Source: Paragonimus westermani (lineage: Eukaryota > Platyhelminthes > Trematoda > Plagiorchiida > Troglotrematidae). Taken from it: DNA of 64,000 bases. The stretch's first letter is position 1, and every line of letters begins with the position of its first letter. This document shows positions 36,491-48,551 of this stretch, one piece after another. Made by a program: the position numbers and the translations under genes. Below the pieces are notes generated by a model that had not been told where the DNA came from, did no database searches, and saw nothing but the letters and a program-made list of their open reading frames with translations. The stretch covers positions 1-64,000 of the forward strand of contig QNGE01000858.1 of assembly GCA_008508345.1 (NCBI GenBank), written 5' to 3'.

Positions 36491-37833
36491 CTATCGACGT
36501 GTATTTGAACTGTTCAAACTTTCCGCTCGAAACAGCGCATCGATAAAGATGCGCAATCCGCGTTTGCCGGGTCGCATGCTCAGTGTGCCATCACACAAGA
36601 TTGTCGTACAGTGGCGTGTTCATGAATTAGGCATGCCTTTATGCTTTGCTGTCAGGCACAATCTGTCGGACTGAAAACAGCACAGCTGTCCACTCCGCTG
36701 CTTGGGAACACTCGGAAATGTGTTGCAAATGATATAGACCTTGTGCGAACGAATTATTAAATTGCTACTGTTTTACTTGCCTGTTTGTTTGTTTGTTTAT
36801 ATTGCTGATGTCAAGATCAGCGGTAGCTGGAGCCGTGATAATCACAGCTCAAAGCCGAAAAAGCAGGCACTTCAAGTGACAACAATGGCTGGTTTGTCAC
36901 ACCTTCGGAGACGTAAATTTCTCAGTATTTTTTAAATCAGTTCTGATGAATCATTAACGCAATCACAGATGGATGTGCATTGCCTTAGCAGAGAAAATCC
37001 CAACTTGAGCCAGCATGAAGTATGAAAACAGTAGGTAATTTGTTGTCAGCTCTGACTTGTTAGATTCGATGCACTGTTTTGTAAACACATTCCAGTCGGA
37101 TGGGTTTTTTGTTTGGAAAGTAGCATGTTTACAAGATATTCCAAATTAAGTAGCAGTTTATTCGAGTTCAACTTTAATTGACGTTTCTCATGAAAAAGTT
37201 ATTACTTTTTGGAATTTTCATTCGTCAGATTTGTCTGGAAACCTTTTATCTGTTCCAGGTGTGATGTAGCCCCAAAGGGTTTATAGGGAAATTACCAAGT
37301 TTTTTTTTGCATCGTCTTCAGTGCTTTTATCTTTGGCATCGCAAAACGCCAAGATATTGACTATGGATAATTTTTTGAAGATCTGCTGGTTCAGTTTGAG
37401 AAGACGCATACTTTTGCCTGTTACTTAGCCTGCAAACCGCCTTACAGTCTGTCGATTTGTACACGCGACAGCTCGAAAAATATCCTACTCGAATTAGGTG
37501 GTGTACCCCATATGTAGCTGAGGTGTCTACTGGGTAGTATATTGTCCGATGTATCAGTCGCCTGTTTCAAAATGTCACAAACTGGCAAATCGACAATATC
37601 GCCACAAATTATAAAAGGCTTTACCTCTTCTCTGAGTTAAGTTAGTAAATGTTGCCTATCACCTTGTGGGCCGCGCATTTGTCCACGCCGTTGACTGACA
37701 CGCTAACAAACGTAGAAGCGGAGTGCGAGCCTTGCAACCTAAAAATTGTTGGTTCTTGCAGCTCGCCTCTTCATTTGCCTCTCAGCAACACCGTTACTTT
37801 TAGTCACACCACCCAAGTTTGCAGCGAAAGCCC
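36491..37833. other. No recognisable gene; short (GTTT) repeat
   Basis: About four GTTT units lie near 36783-36798. Otherwise AT-rich sequence without coding resemblance. Confidence 0.4.
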
Positions 37834-38460
37834 TCATCATCATAGACAGCAATACATCAGTGGTTCACACTAATGCTTAACTGCCATACAACCATAAAGA
37901 AAAAGCAAGCCCTATATAGGAAAAGAGAAGGGGACGGGAAGGGACCTAACTACTGAAAACAACTACGCCTATATTCAAACATTCAACATCAAGGTGCCTA
38001 CACCTTGCAAACAAACAACCGAGCTGCAAGTGAGAGTAAGGCGTCATCAGCAAGACAGCTTCCTTACGGCTTTCACTGCCCCGCGTCATTAAATGTACTC
38101 ACTTCAGAGACAACTCGGACAAACAACGACAACATTCACGCCACTGAGCTCGAGTAGCCGCCATCTCACCTAGAATCTCCAACCACCGACTCAGTGAGTC
38201 GCGAGGGCCCCAGCCCGGGAGACGAACACGGCCCACAGTGGCCAACCCCTTCGTGAACGACTTCATTTCCCTGCGCCAGGTCATTACCTGACCACCTCGC
38301 ACCTTACACCAGTCAGTCGCAGTGTCAGCAAACAGTGCTCGCTGTGGAAGACGACGAGCTGGCATCCTTAATACGTGACCTAACCATCTAAGCCTGTGCA
38401 AACGTAGGGATTGAACAAAAGAACTCGCTTGACAATCACTACCAAACACCCGCTTCCTAA
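37834..38460 (-). pseudogene. RTE-like LINE 3' end with tandem tail
   Basis: The minus-strand frame 38449-38099 (116 residues) is the best preserved piece of this family in the window. It reads LHRLRWLGHVLRMPARRLPQ, RALFADTATDWCKVRGGQVM, TWRREMKSFTKGLATVGRVR and LPGWGPRDSLSRWLEILGEM. It ends CRCLSELSLK just before a stop, the true C-terminus of the LINE ORF. A 3' untranslated block follows (38090-37870, shared with copies at 30.1 and 55.9 kb). The element ends in a short ATG/ATGATG tandem tail at 37843-37834, typical of RTE elements, which end in short repeats rather than poly(A). The 5' part is missing, as expected from incomplete reverse transcription. Confidence 0.85.
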
Positions 38461-39289
38461 CCTCCTCGTTACTTACACGCCGGTGCCTTGTGAAAGCCCT
38501 ATCTATTGAATGCGGAAGACATCAAAATAATGTGGCATGGCCTACCTTGCAGTTTAAAAATTTAAGAGCCTGCATGTAACTGCTATCAGAGAGAAATTAG
38601 GACAGTGGACAAAATTCGTGGATTATTGTGGGCATATTCGCTTCGGAAGCGGACTACATTTCTAGTTTATGGTTTTTCAGTTGATTTACGTGGTGTTTTT
38701 AGAACTGAGCATAGACCAAATCACCACTGGTCCCTCGTCCCGATGATCAGGTTGTACTTCTGTTTCTACATTCCCCGTTACAGATGTAGCTCGTCACATG
38801 ACTAACTGCTTTCGGAATCCACCACAGTTTCGATATCCTCCGCCTAATTTCGATTATAATAGCACCATTGAAGTGGTGTCATGCGTAGCCAAGTTTGTTA
38901 GCTGGACAACGACTGTTGGGAGACTGACCAGACCGTCGATTGAGCACAAGTGCCAAACTAGCCTAGAAAGCAAGCTTAACAGTTATCATCCTGGAGATCT
39001 TAATAGCTGCTGGACTCAAATCTCACAGACCAATGATGAAACTGATATTGTGGCGTGCGGTTCGTAGGTTAGACAAACATCGGATCTCAGAGAAATCCAT
39101 GGAGTTTTCAGAAGCCAGATGGGACATTCTTCTTCCTTTCAGCACATATAACACTTTAGGGATGAATATCCGCAAGAAGCTAAAGCCTGGTTTGATTGCC
39201 GATCTAGAAGCTCGGATAATAGAGTTTGATGGGGTTGAAACCGTTTTCGCATCAAGCAACACCTATCAAGGATTTAATTGGCGAGACAG
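38461..39289. other. No recognisable gene
   Basis: Open frames at 38605-38805, 38798-39067 and the first part of 39033-39548 have no family resemblance. The last one runs into the RTE-like remnant that follows but in a frame that does not match the RT. Confidence 0.35.
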
Positions 39290-40240
39290 GTGGCGCTTAT
39301 CCACAACAAGTCCAGAAGGAACTGGTCTTCTGCCTCTTCTGCGTTGCAGCCTCGAAAATTCAATCTATCGCCCTGGTCGGAGAATTGAGAGCCACCCATT
39401 AAAACTGAGGTGCGCAGTTGTATTTCGGTTTTCAAACGTAATAAGGCTGCTGATTCAAATGATCTCATGTCGACAGCTGTATGTGGACTACGGAGATCAT
39501 CTCTCCGTGCTAGGGTCATCCGATAACAGTTCCCATACCAAACGATGATGCCTGGGGTCCTTGCGAAAATCGCAGAGGAATTAGCTTGACCTTACTCATT
39601 GTTAGGGTTCTGACATCTATTATACTTTGTCGGCTTTTTGCAACTCGGAAGGCAGACATTAAGGAGAAACAGAGCAGGGTTTCGTCGTCGACTATGATGT
39701 ATTGATCACACTTTCACTCTTCGTCGAATTCTGAAGTAGAGTCATACGTGTCGCTGTCCTAACTACGTGGACTCAATTTTGGATAACGAAGTTATGGAAG
39801 TTGTTGACCAATGTGTCTAGCTAGAAAGCCGCATCAACGACGGCAGAGGTGTGGGGAGTAACATGGAGGCTAGTGTGGCATTCGCCTATCCACTGTCCCC
39901 TGGCTACATAGAGGCATCTCTCTGACGCATAAACGTCGTGTAGATAAGGCGACTGTAAGGGCCCTATTACATTACAGCAACGAAACTTGGCCGCTCAGGG
40001 TATACGACGAACCGTCTTCAGGTATTTGACCAACGATGTCTGCGTTTGATCGCTCGCATCGGGTGACGACGACGGGTAACCATGTTTCATCATGCAATTT
40101 TTAAGTGTATGGCGGCCAGGCAATGACAGTCACGTGCTATGAAAGCACTGACCGTCCAGCTTAACAAGGTTTGTAGGTGTCTACCTGATTCAGGGAATCT
40201 GCGACCATCTACACCGCCGGTTGGAAACATCCTATGACGT
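39290..40240 (+). pseudogene. RTE-like LINE remnant
   Basis: Plus strand, in changing frames: VPIPNDDAWGPCENRRGISL at about 39528-39590 (VPIFKKGDxxxCxNHRGISL), then VRVLTSIILCRLFATRKADI and KEKQ..AGF at about 39605-39680 (EEQAGFR). A CIDHTFTLRRIL-like stretch follows near 39700-39735. After a deletion of the palm comes LDNEVMEVVDQCV near 39781 (VDxFxYLGS block), NDGRGVGSN, a degraded linker, and LQVFDQRCLRLIARI near 40018-40065 (RLQVFDxRCLRSIARI). The YADD catalytic motif is in the deleted part. It is another inactive copy of the family at 30.0-31.0, 37.8-38.5 and 55.0-56.1 kb. Confidence 0.75.
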
Positions 40241-40588
40241 GGCATGGTGATTTGGCAGTTGAGCATCAGCGCAAACCTTTGGTGATGGTGTTAAAATGTC
40301 TTTCCCTGCAACTCTTTAATCACTTACTTCAAGCTGTGTCACATCTTAAGAGAGTATGTCTCGGTTCGCCGTTGATTCTGACTGAAGCGCACCTGGAGAT
40401 GGATTTACAAATACGAGTGTATGGGAACAAACGAACAAAACGGTGGAAAGATATCACACCAAATTTAGTACGAATGAAGTTGAACAGTTTGGGCGTCGTC
40501 TTTAACATGTTACTGATAAACAGATTGGGAATAACACAACGTTACGAGCAAGTTGTAATGCTCTACGTTTCAACCACCTCGGGTGGCC

Positions 40589-40638
40589 TTCCTCAGGAGT
40601 GTTGTAATCGAAATTTCAATTACAACACTCCTGAGGAA
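40589..40638. repeat. 50-bp spacer-less palindrome
   Basis: Outer arms of 20 bases (40589-40608 and 40619-40638) are perfect reverse complements. Inside them one C/A mismatch (40609/40618) is followed by four more pairs meeting at 40613/40614, leaving no loop. Confidence 0.9.
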
Positions 40639-43609
40639 AACAGTGGAAACTTATCTTGAAAATCTCACACGCGAGGGACTACACAACTGTTCTGTCGGTC
40701 AGTGTTTCCGAACTGTAATATAGTTCGTTGCGCTGCCCAAATATGGCAAACGGTGTTCACTGGCGCATCCAAGACTCTCACGGCACGTGGTCACGTAATT
40801 GTATGAATGTCTTGCGATTCTATCCAAACATCTGCGGCCGTATTGGAGAGTTGTGGCTCCATGGTAGTCTGCTTAGCGAGTTATAAACCAAGTGTATTCG
40901 ATCGTCCACAAACCATTGGAATCACTGTTCGTCATCGTTACAAATTCGTGAACCTTCTTACACATGTGGTTGGTCTCATTCCCTATCGATAGTTAGTGCA
41001 ACCCCGAGTCACGGACAATGCTCCACTGTTGGCTGCAAAAAGTGCACTCTCTACCCCTAACTCAATTGACCAAGTAATCCTCGCGGTTTTTACCTAAACC
41101 CCGTAGATCTGCGTTTTGGTTCACCGGTCATCGTATCCACTGTCGAATGGAATTACTCCATATTTATTCCTAAGATTCGTGAAATTGACAGAAATTCATT
41201 TTTGCAGCTTGTAGAATAATTCCTTAAAATAGGCCTCATCACAGCAGGAATGCGGGACTCGATACGCAGGGCCAGTGAGACGTGCACAATCGCCACTGCC
41301 ATCGCTTCGCACCCGGACATCGAATGTGCCGCTTAACCTTTGCTCCTCCGGACTAAGACGACCAGGTTGTGTATTCTATCGCTAACGAAAACGGTGATGT
41401 CCTAGTGTTTGGTTTACCTCGGACGATCGAAGAAGACATGGGATTCACTGCTGCCAGCATCTGAGCTAGTTTCTTAAAATATGTAGGTATCCTTCTGAAA
41501 TCCCTATAAAATACATGAGTCAATTGTTAACAGGTGTTCATCAACGTACTGGTATAAGTGCGCACGAACGATCGCTCATTAATGTCTAGTCGACCAAGCA
41601 TTTGCTACGCTTCAGATTCTGTTGTGGTCGTCACTCTAGCTTGACCATGAGTTTTGGCTTCGTCTTCACCAGAACTCTTCAAGAGGAACCGGTACAGTTG
41701 TTCACGGTCAAGTTTACATACACAATGACGCTGAAAACGTAAGTGCGCGGAATGACAACTTCAAATACTTCTTGGTCGTTTACGCTACAAGAGAGGGCAC
41801 CACCCGGACCTTTTAATCTTACTCTTAACGTATAGTTGATTCTTACAGTTTAACGGGTACGCGGACAGATTAGGAAGAATCGTAGGTTGTATACCGTTCG
41901 ATTCAAAATTTCGACAGGAATGTGATGGTGAGAAAATGAAACAGACCAGACAATTTTGAGGTTTCTTCAGTAAGGTTTTTTAGAACATAGTGGCAGTTCC
42001 TTATGTCTTGGTAATGATATTGTGGTTTTTCTGTTCAGGAGCCCGCGTTTCCCGACAGTCGAGCAGAGCACAGTTGATTCAGTTATTCGAGATATTAGTT
42101 TGCACTTCAGTGGCATGAGCTTCGTTTAAAATTATCAAGAAAAACTTGAGTAAAACGATTGTGTACACATCTGAAAGGTAGATGTTCTTCTTGGAAATCA
42201 AGACGCCGTAATATCACAGTTGGACAATAACGATTTAAAAACACGTGCATTGAAATCGAACTCAGGTGCTCCTCAAAGTCAGGGTTGCTGCCGTTGTTAA
42301 TCTTTCTGCATGATGGTTAAACGTTAAACCGGGCATAAGTGTGATGAATCTGTGAAAGAATACTGAGCGGTCTTCATTTACAGTGAATCGCAACCCACTG
42401 CTGTTCTCAGCGCTCAAAGATATCGTTGATGTTCATTCTGTCATGGCAAGGTCTTCGAAATCCCCGGCTGCCTCTTTTCCGTTTTCTAGCTCCATTCTCT
42501 AGGATTGTAACACAATATTTCATTTTAAATCAGGTTGCTTAACAACAGTTAATTTTGCTCCACAATAATCGTAAAACGTCTCAAATGCAAACAGAATCTT
42601 GCGTATGTTTCCTATATTTTACATGTTAGTATCCGTCAGCATTCAGGTGAATACGACATACTTAATACCTTCTCCTATCAAATCTACTTTATTTTATTAT
42701 AGCCTGATTTTAAAAGAATAAATTCGATATGTACCATTGTTTCAGAAGTGTTTTGACATTAGGGAATTGACATATTCGAAAAACTTCTTGCAAAAACGTT
42801 TCTAATAGATTGTAGATACCGAAGCTTGGACCGAAATCTGGAGGGTGCTAGCTAATGATTTCAGGCAGATGTGTGACATCTCTTTGACATCATTGCTAAT
42901 TATTTATTGTCAACGAAACGAGGCTGGCCACCAAGTTTTCCGGTTTTAATGACCAGGGTTACTACTGAAGTGTGGCCAATCTCTGCAACAGGTATTGGTT
43001 AGACACCCGATGACATAATTACGAGTTCGTAAATATTGTACGGGTGATTTCGCTATGTTGTTGCGAATTGCCTGATTTTCGTACCCAGTAAACTAACTTC
43101 ACAGTGAAAGTTTCCTACAAACCATTTATTCTCTCTGAAAAATAACAATTCACGAGACTGATCGCAAGACAACCACACATTCCCTCACGTGGCCACACTG
43201 CGTTGACCCCTTAGACACAACACACAGAATCTGAGATTCATTGGCGCTAAAAAAGAGCTCATACCACGAACAAGTGGCGTCAGGGAAAGTATACGCAAGT
43301 GAACTTTGGGTGCACTGTGGTAGATAAATACTGCGGGATAGGTTGATTATCATCATTGCTTCAGGCAGACAATCAGCCAAACGGGTTCACCTCTGCTTAG
43401 CATTGTGGCATAATACATAATACATTTTTCCTCTCACCAATTTGGGCCTATTAAAGGTCGACAAACCACTGAGATCAAAATGTGTTGTTCAGGGTTTTCC
43501 GACATGTCTACCTTTACGAATGACTGACAGTAACAGAGGCAATCATCGGATCTACCGGAAAAGACTTAAGCCAACTGACTATCGTCTAGTCCAGTAGAGA
43601 TTGAACATT
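40639..43609. other. AT-rich stretch without recognisable genes
   Basis: About 3 kb with very few open frames over 60 codons and no family resemblance. Confidence 0.5.
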
Positions 43610-44334
43610 TAGCGACTACAATAAATAATATTTTTGACAGTCACATTCAATTGTACGTTTCTGATGATTTTGGTTTCTTACTATCGCTTGACCCAAAACC
43701 GATAACATCGTTTGTTGGAAGAGTGAGCCAAAATTAGGCTAAAGAGGCTCTAAATTTGTAGGACGAAACGATTACCATACCCGGCAGTCAGGCACAGAGT
43801 GAATCAAACGAGACAGACATATATGGCAATCAGGGCGTCTGAGTTAATCACAATGCAAAGTGAGAAAACAGTTCAGATGACGCACAGGCGTCTGTCCGCA
43901 CGGCTGCAATCTGATTGACTGAATGGAACCATACCATCCGAATTGGGCCGGCCGACGGATGTGGCGTTATGCGTCCTGACTGTTTCGTAAGGAAATGCGC
44001 CTCCTAACATTTACCTACCATTGTTTTAGTCAAGCTATCCATTTTGTAATATCCCTCTCGCGCTAAAATCAACTCGCTTGCTTGACGTGCCCCACTGTAT
44101 GGCCTATCCCCCAAGGTCGATACCAATACACGGGGGTCAACGCATCGATTCTTGGTGTCCCATTCTCTATTAGTTTTCGATAGTGAGTACTGATTGCTTG
44201 GTATTTTGCTGTACTGGTTCCGACAAACATAAGCAAGCCTTCGCTAAATAATAAGTTAACCATTCCGGATGATGCTCACGAATGTTTTCAGGTAATCCGC
44301 GTGTAATTTCATTTATGTAGCTCGTTCCACAGGA

Positions 44335-44741
44335 GTCTGGCGGCCTGTAGACTTCACTGGCCTGCCTGCGGTATGATGTGTAAAATAGTTCCGAAACTCA
44401 GCTGCATATTGTACCTAGGATATTAAGAAAGCTCGCATGATTTATGCTGCACGTCATGTGATTGTGGCGCGAACCCGAAAGACACACATGTCACACTTTT
44501 CCGATTTACTCGCTCGTCGACGGCCGGTCTCTAGTCTCTCTAGCTAATTCGCGTGTCGGTGCCGTTTATAGCGCTCTCAGAGACCACTTGTGCATTTCGT
44601 CGAATAAAGATTTGGTCTCTGTCCTCAACGGCCTTTTGTTTTTGGCGTCTGATAATTGCGTACCTGGGGAAAAGACGACCTAGTGCNGCGTCTGATAATT
44701 GCGTACCTGGGGAAAAGACGACCTAGTGCGACAAGCACTGA
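44335..44741 (+). repeat. Solo LTR-like insertion in Penelope remnant
   Basis: This segment aligns along its whole length, in opposite orientation, with the LTRs of the Gypsy element at 45003-48934, but with many differences. It carries an AATAAA at about 44604 inside the LTR. It is flanked by AGGA at 44331-44334 and at 44742-44745. The Penelope copy at 50.9 kb has the same flanks joined without it, with AGGT at the junction. No internal retrotransposon sequence lies next to it, so it is a solo LTR. An assembly join (N at 44687) with a 42-base duplicated flank lies within it, so its true length is about 43 bases shorter. Confidence 0.8.
44645..44729. other. Assembly join: identical 42-bp flanks around a single N
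   Basis: Bases 44645-44686 and 44688-44729 are identical, separated by one N. This is the pattern left when two contigs with overlapping ends are placed side by side instead of merged. A true tandem duplication is much less likely. Confidence 0.9.
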
Positions 44742-45002
44742 AGGAGCAAACGAATTGGCATACACAATAAGGGAAAACATGAACACGCAATGCATCCATC
44801 GGATTTGGGTGCAAAATCGCCATGGAATTGAACTGAACATGTAATGTGGCTGCATTACAGGTCTTGTAAAGTGCTCTGCTCAGTTTGATTCTTACATTTT
44901 CGGAAGCACTGTCGCCTTTGAGGCAAACAAGTATAGGTAGATTTTTGCCCGTCGCATGTGGTTTCTATAATTTTGTTTTCCAACAAGTGGCTAGGGATAT
45001 AC

Positions 45003-45386
45003 TTTAGTGCTCGTCGTACTAAGTCGCTTTTTCCCCAGGTACGCAATTATCAGACGCGAAAAGCAAAAAGGCCGTTGAGGAGAGAGACCAAATCTTTATT
45101 CGACGAAATATACACGTGGTCTCTGATAGGGCTATAAAAGACACCGACACGCAAATTAGCTAAAGAGACTAGAGACCTGCCGTCGACAAGCGAGTAAACC
45201 GGAAGAATGTGACACGTGCGTCCTTCGGGTTCACGCCACAGTCACATGACATGCAGACAAACAATCGGACAGCATACATCATGCGAGCTTTCTTAATATC
45301 CTAGGTACAATATTGCAACTATGAGTTTTGGAACTATTTTACGCACCATACCGCAGGCAGGCTAGTGAAATCTCCAGGCCGCTACA
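45003..45386 (-). repeat. 3' LTR of Gypsy element
   Basis: 384 bases, starting TGTAGC at 45386. It contains, on the minus strand, a TTTATAG-like promoter region at about 45131-45137. On the plus strand CTTTATTCG at 45106-45114 is the reverse of a CGAATAAAG poly(A) signal. About 98% identical to 48552-48934. Confidence 0.93.
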
Positions 45387-45394
45387 CCTCCCTT
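45387..45394 (-). promoter_or_regulatory. Polypurine tract of Gypsy element
   Basis: AAGGGAGG on the minus strand directly precedes the 3' LTR start TGTAGC. This is the position where the plus-strand primer is made during reverse transcription. Its survival next to a truncated integrase shows that the deletion stopped just before it. Confidence 0.75.
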
Positions 45395-47587
45395 AATCCG
45401 CCGATCTACCATCGTCAAAAGATATGTCATTCCATTGAAAGGTGGCAAAGGACCTACAATGTCGATGTGGAGATGTGCAAGTCGAGATGTAATCGAAGGG
45501 AATCGGCCAATCGGGGCCGACACGTGGCGGTGAACCTTGGCTTGTTGACAAGCTAGGCAAGATCGTGCCCACGTGCGAAGATCCTTTTGCATACCAGGTC
45601 AGACGTACCTATCGGAAATGAGCTTGGCCGTGGCCCGGATGCCAGGATGGGTGATGTTGTGTAGCGTGTCGAACATGTGTCGTCGGAAAAGAATAGGAAC
45701 TACTTGACGTGGATGTCCAGTAGAGGTATTGCAAAGGATAGTGTCTGCAGACGCTGGTAAGGGTTGATCAGTCAGCCGTAGAGCTGATTGTTGGCAGGAG
45801 GCACGGAAATCATTCTCCGAACGTTGTGCGTTAGCCATGGCGTTTAAGTCGATTGAGTCGTGACTAACTAGTGCCGACACTCAGGATAAATCGTTAGCCA
45901 CAACGTTACCGCTGCCAGAAACGTGGCGTACATCAGACGAAAACTGAGGTACGAAGTCCAAATGTTGCATTTCGCGGGACGAATGTCTTTCGGACCTACT
46001 GCGAAAGGCAAAAACCAACGGTTTGTGGTCGGTAAAAATCACAAACTGGTTTCCCTCGAGGGCATGTCGGAAGTGACGAACGGTCCAATAAATTGCTAAC
46101 AATTCACGACCGAACGTGCTATACCTAGTTTCAGCTGGAAGTAAACGTCTGGGGAAGAAAGCGAGCGGTTTCCAGAGTCCATCGACGAACTGTTGAAGTA
46201 CGGCGCCGACTGCGGTGTCTGACGCGTCAACAGCTACACTTATTTCCGCGGCTGAGTTGAAGTGGTACAACATAACGGCGGTGGCTAATGTATCCTTGAT
46301 TCTATCAAACGATTCGATGGCTGTCGTTGATAACTCTACGACTCCGTTAACACGGCCGCGGAGTAAATCGGTTAAAAGCTGCATGAGCTGAGCGCAATGT
46401 GGCATAAACCGCCTATAGTAGTTGACCATCCCGTGAAATCGACGAATAGCAGCGAGGGTGGTAGGACGGGGAAAATCGCGGATTACTCCTACCTTATCAG
46501 TTGACGATCGAATACCGTGCTGGTCAACGTGGTGCCCTAAAAACTCTAGTGCCGGCTGACCAAAAACACACCTTTCTGCATTAATCGTTATGCCAAAAGT
46601 TGCTAATCTGTCGAAGAGCTGACCCAGATGAATCTGGTGTTCTTCTTCAGAAGCGCTTACAATTAATAGGTTGTCGATGTAAGAGTGGACGAAATTCAGA
46701 CCCCGTGTGACGTTGTCGATAAAACGTTGAAACGTCCGTGCAGCGTTTCGCAAACCAAATGGCATGCGTAGAAATTCGAATGAACCGAATGGTGTGGTGA
46801 CGGCTATCTTGACGACATCCTCGTCCGCAACCGGGATATGGTGGTATGCGCGCAACAGATCAATTTTCGAGAAAACACGAAGGCTAGTCGTGATGTCCTG
46901 TATGTGCGGAATCGGGTACCTGTCGGGTATTGTGGCGTTGTTGAGCGAACGACAATCTCCACAAGGGCACCAATCGCCCGACGCTTTAGGGACCATGTGG
47001 AGTGGAGAGGCCCAAGGGCTACTGGACGGGCGAGTGATTCCGAGCCCAAGCGTATGCTCAGACTCAGCGCGGGCTATTTTGAGCTTGTCTGGTGTCAACC
47101 TGCGAGGTTTGGCGAACACCGGCGGGCCTGTTGTGACTATGTGGTGTCTCGTGGAACCTCTGACGACAGGCACAGATGGAGACTGTCGAAAAGCAGTCGG
47201 ATGCTTATCGATCAGAAAACTAAAGGAGTTTAGTTTCGTAGAGCTTTGATATACGGGACTGATTGATACCCTATCGGTCAAAATCCCGGTAACCGTAAGC
47301 TTTGTCGTTTGGTCGAATAGACGGTGTCGTCTGGAATCTACCAAAAGGTCGAAGTGCCGGAGGAGGTCGATGCCGATAATCGCCATTTGGACGTCGGCGA
47401 CCGTAAAAATCCAGCGGAAAGGCCTTCGGAGACCTAAATTAAGTGTGCGGGAGCGCTGACCAAACACTTCTATAGTGCTTCCGTTGGCCGCGCGAAGATT
47501 CGAAATGTATGATCTGTTTAAGTCGTGGGCCTCATGTGGGATCACGCTGACCTCGGCACCTGTGTCGATAAGATAGCGAATCCCCAA
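45395..47587 (-). pseudogene. Gypsy pol (protease, RT, RNase H, truncated integrase)
   Basis: Open from 47587 to 45881 (568 residues), then two more blocks in the same frame after single stops. Aspartic protease: [15 protein letters not shown] at residues about 5-19. [50 protein letters not shown], and YIDN at 46681-46670 where the active site should be YIDD. RNase [25 protein letters not shown] and FTDHKPLVF, with the catalytic Asp, Glu and Asp present. The frame closes at a stop in VANDLS (usually VADALSR). The integrase zinc region follows, with a TGA (45601-45599) in place of Trp after DRYV, then SCLACQQAKVHRHVS and [10 protein letters not shown] with the first catalytic Asp. Shortly after (TMVDR) the sequence jumps to the polypurine tract, so the rest of the integrase is deleted. 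Confidence 0.93.
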
Positions 47588-48422
47588 CTCGTGATCTTTC
47601 AGAAAGAACAGGCGGGCCAGTTACGTCGTTAACCATGTGGATTTGGCTGTCCCGTTTGCTGACTGGACCAAACGTACAAGGCCGTCGGCATCGTCGGCTT
47701 TGTTGCCAAATTGTTGGTGATACCAGCAGTGATCCGGATTAGCGTTCGGTGGCGGCTGACGAGAATCACGTGACCCTGCGTGGCTACTGTGTCGTCGAAT
47801 GGGGGTAGTCGAACGTGATCTCGAACGCTGCGTCGTTAAGGCCTGAAGTTGTTTAGTTAGGGTGGCAACTTGTGCATTTAAAGTGGCGATTGCACCCTGA
47901 CTATTTGAAGCGAGCTAGAAAACAGCGGTGCCGTATGTTTTCCGATCCGGTCGGCGACATCAGCCAAGGTTGAAGAGGTTGCTGATGGGTTTGTGCTAAG
48001 AATGTTTTACATATCCTTAGGCAAACGCTGTAGCCACATCTCCTCAAGTAGAGCCTCTTCTATGTGTGTCGTGCCTGCTAACCGCTGCACGTGGCGAAGG
48101 AACTGCGATGGTTTACGGTCGCACTCAGAAGCTGATAAATACGTTGGCGATCGGACAAGCCAACGCGCTTAATAACGACCGCTTTGAGTTGCTCGTAGGG
48201 CTCCGTGGAGTCCGGTAACTCCAGAACATCGTCCACCTAGTCAATGACGTGAAGTGGCGGTGCCGCAACTACGTGATGGAAACGCGTTAGCTCTGAACTA
48301 ATCTGTCGTAGCGCAAATGTGGCTTCTAACTGAGCAAACCACGATTTAGGATTATTCTCTCTAAAAGGTGCAAACGGTACGGCTAATGCACTGAACAAAA
48401 CGTGCGGTTGAGCCTCTATCAA
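47588..48422 (-). pseudogene. Gypsy gag, frameshifted, CHCC box
   Basis: Starts at 48422 with MIEAQPHVLFSALAVPF and runs 61 residues through NNPKSWFAQLEATFALRQIS. This aligns with ISNHRVWFTQVETLFQLRKI in the gag of the plus-strand element at 60.8 kb. After the stop at 48237 it continues in changed frames. Near 47735-47670 it holds the nucleic-acid-binding box: CWYHQQFGNKA in one frame, then, after a one-base frame change, CRRPC. The pattern C-x2-H-x9-C-x3-C is the CHCC box I recall as diagnostic of the CsRn1 clade, in place of the usual CCHC knuckle. At least three frame disruptions make it non-functional. Confidence 0.85.
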
Positions 48423-48535
48423 AGCGAAAAGGATAATGAATCGATTTTTTTTAAAACAAGAATATGTAAAACGTATTAAAGAAATAGCAACTTACAGTTA
48501 TACAAAAGATATACATGTGGAAAACAAAAATTATT

Positions 48536-48550
48536 CGAACGGGCTCACCA
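48536..48550 (-). promoter_or_regulatory. tRNA primer binding site of Gypsy element
   Basis: TGGTGAGCCCGTTCG on the minus strand starts one base after the 5' LTR. It is complementary to a tRNA 3' end of the form CGGGCTCACCA. The plus-strand element at 60.7 kb has nearly the same site (TGGTGGGCCCG). CsRn1-clade elements are reported to use tRNA-Trp; I cannot verify the tRNA here. Confidence 0.75.
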
Positions 48551-48551
48551 A

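Larger units (their letters stand above)
43610..45002 (-). pseudogene. Penelope-like element remnant, interrupted by an LTR insertion
   Basis: On the minus strand from 45002 the reading LKGDSASENVRIKLSRALYKTCNAA is near-identical to the plus-strand copy at 50.7 kb. NSMAILHPNPMDALRVHVF follows; this is the stretch that precedes the GIY-YIG domain in Penelope-like retroelements. At 44742 the copy is split by a plus-strand LTR (44335-44741). Its continuation at 44334-44225 includes ATYM and the segment that in the other copy encodes YIG and the basic residues after it. Further towards 43610 it aligns with the fragment at 31.0-31.3 kb, with an additional unidentified insertion at about 43690-44025. 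Stops and frameshifts show it is dead. The Gypsy element at 45003 interrupts its other side. Confidence 0.7.

Noticed and set aside
36783..36798. GTTT microsatellite
   Set aside because: Only about four units; ordinary.
44625..44855. Open frame crossing the N at 44687
   Set aside because: It joins Penelope antisense sequence, an LTR and an assembly join; it has no biological continuity.
46764..47249. Plus-strand open frames of 161 and 131 codons
   Set aside because: They are the antisense of the Gypsy RT/protease coding region.
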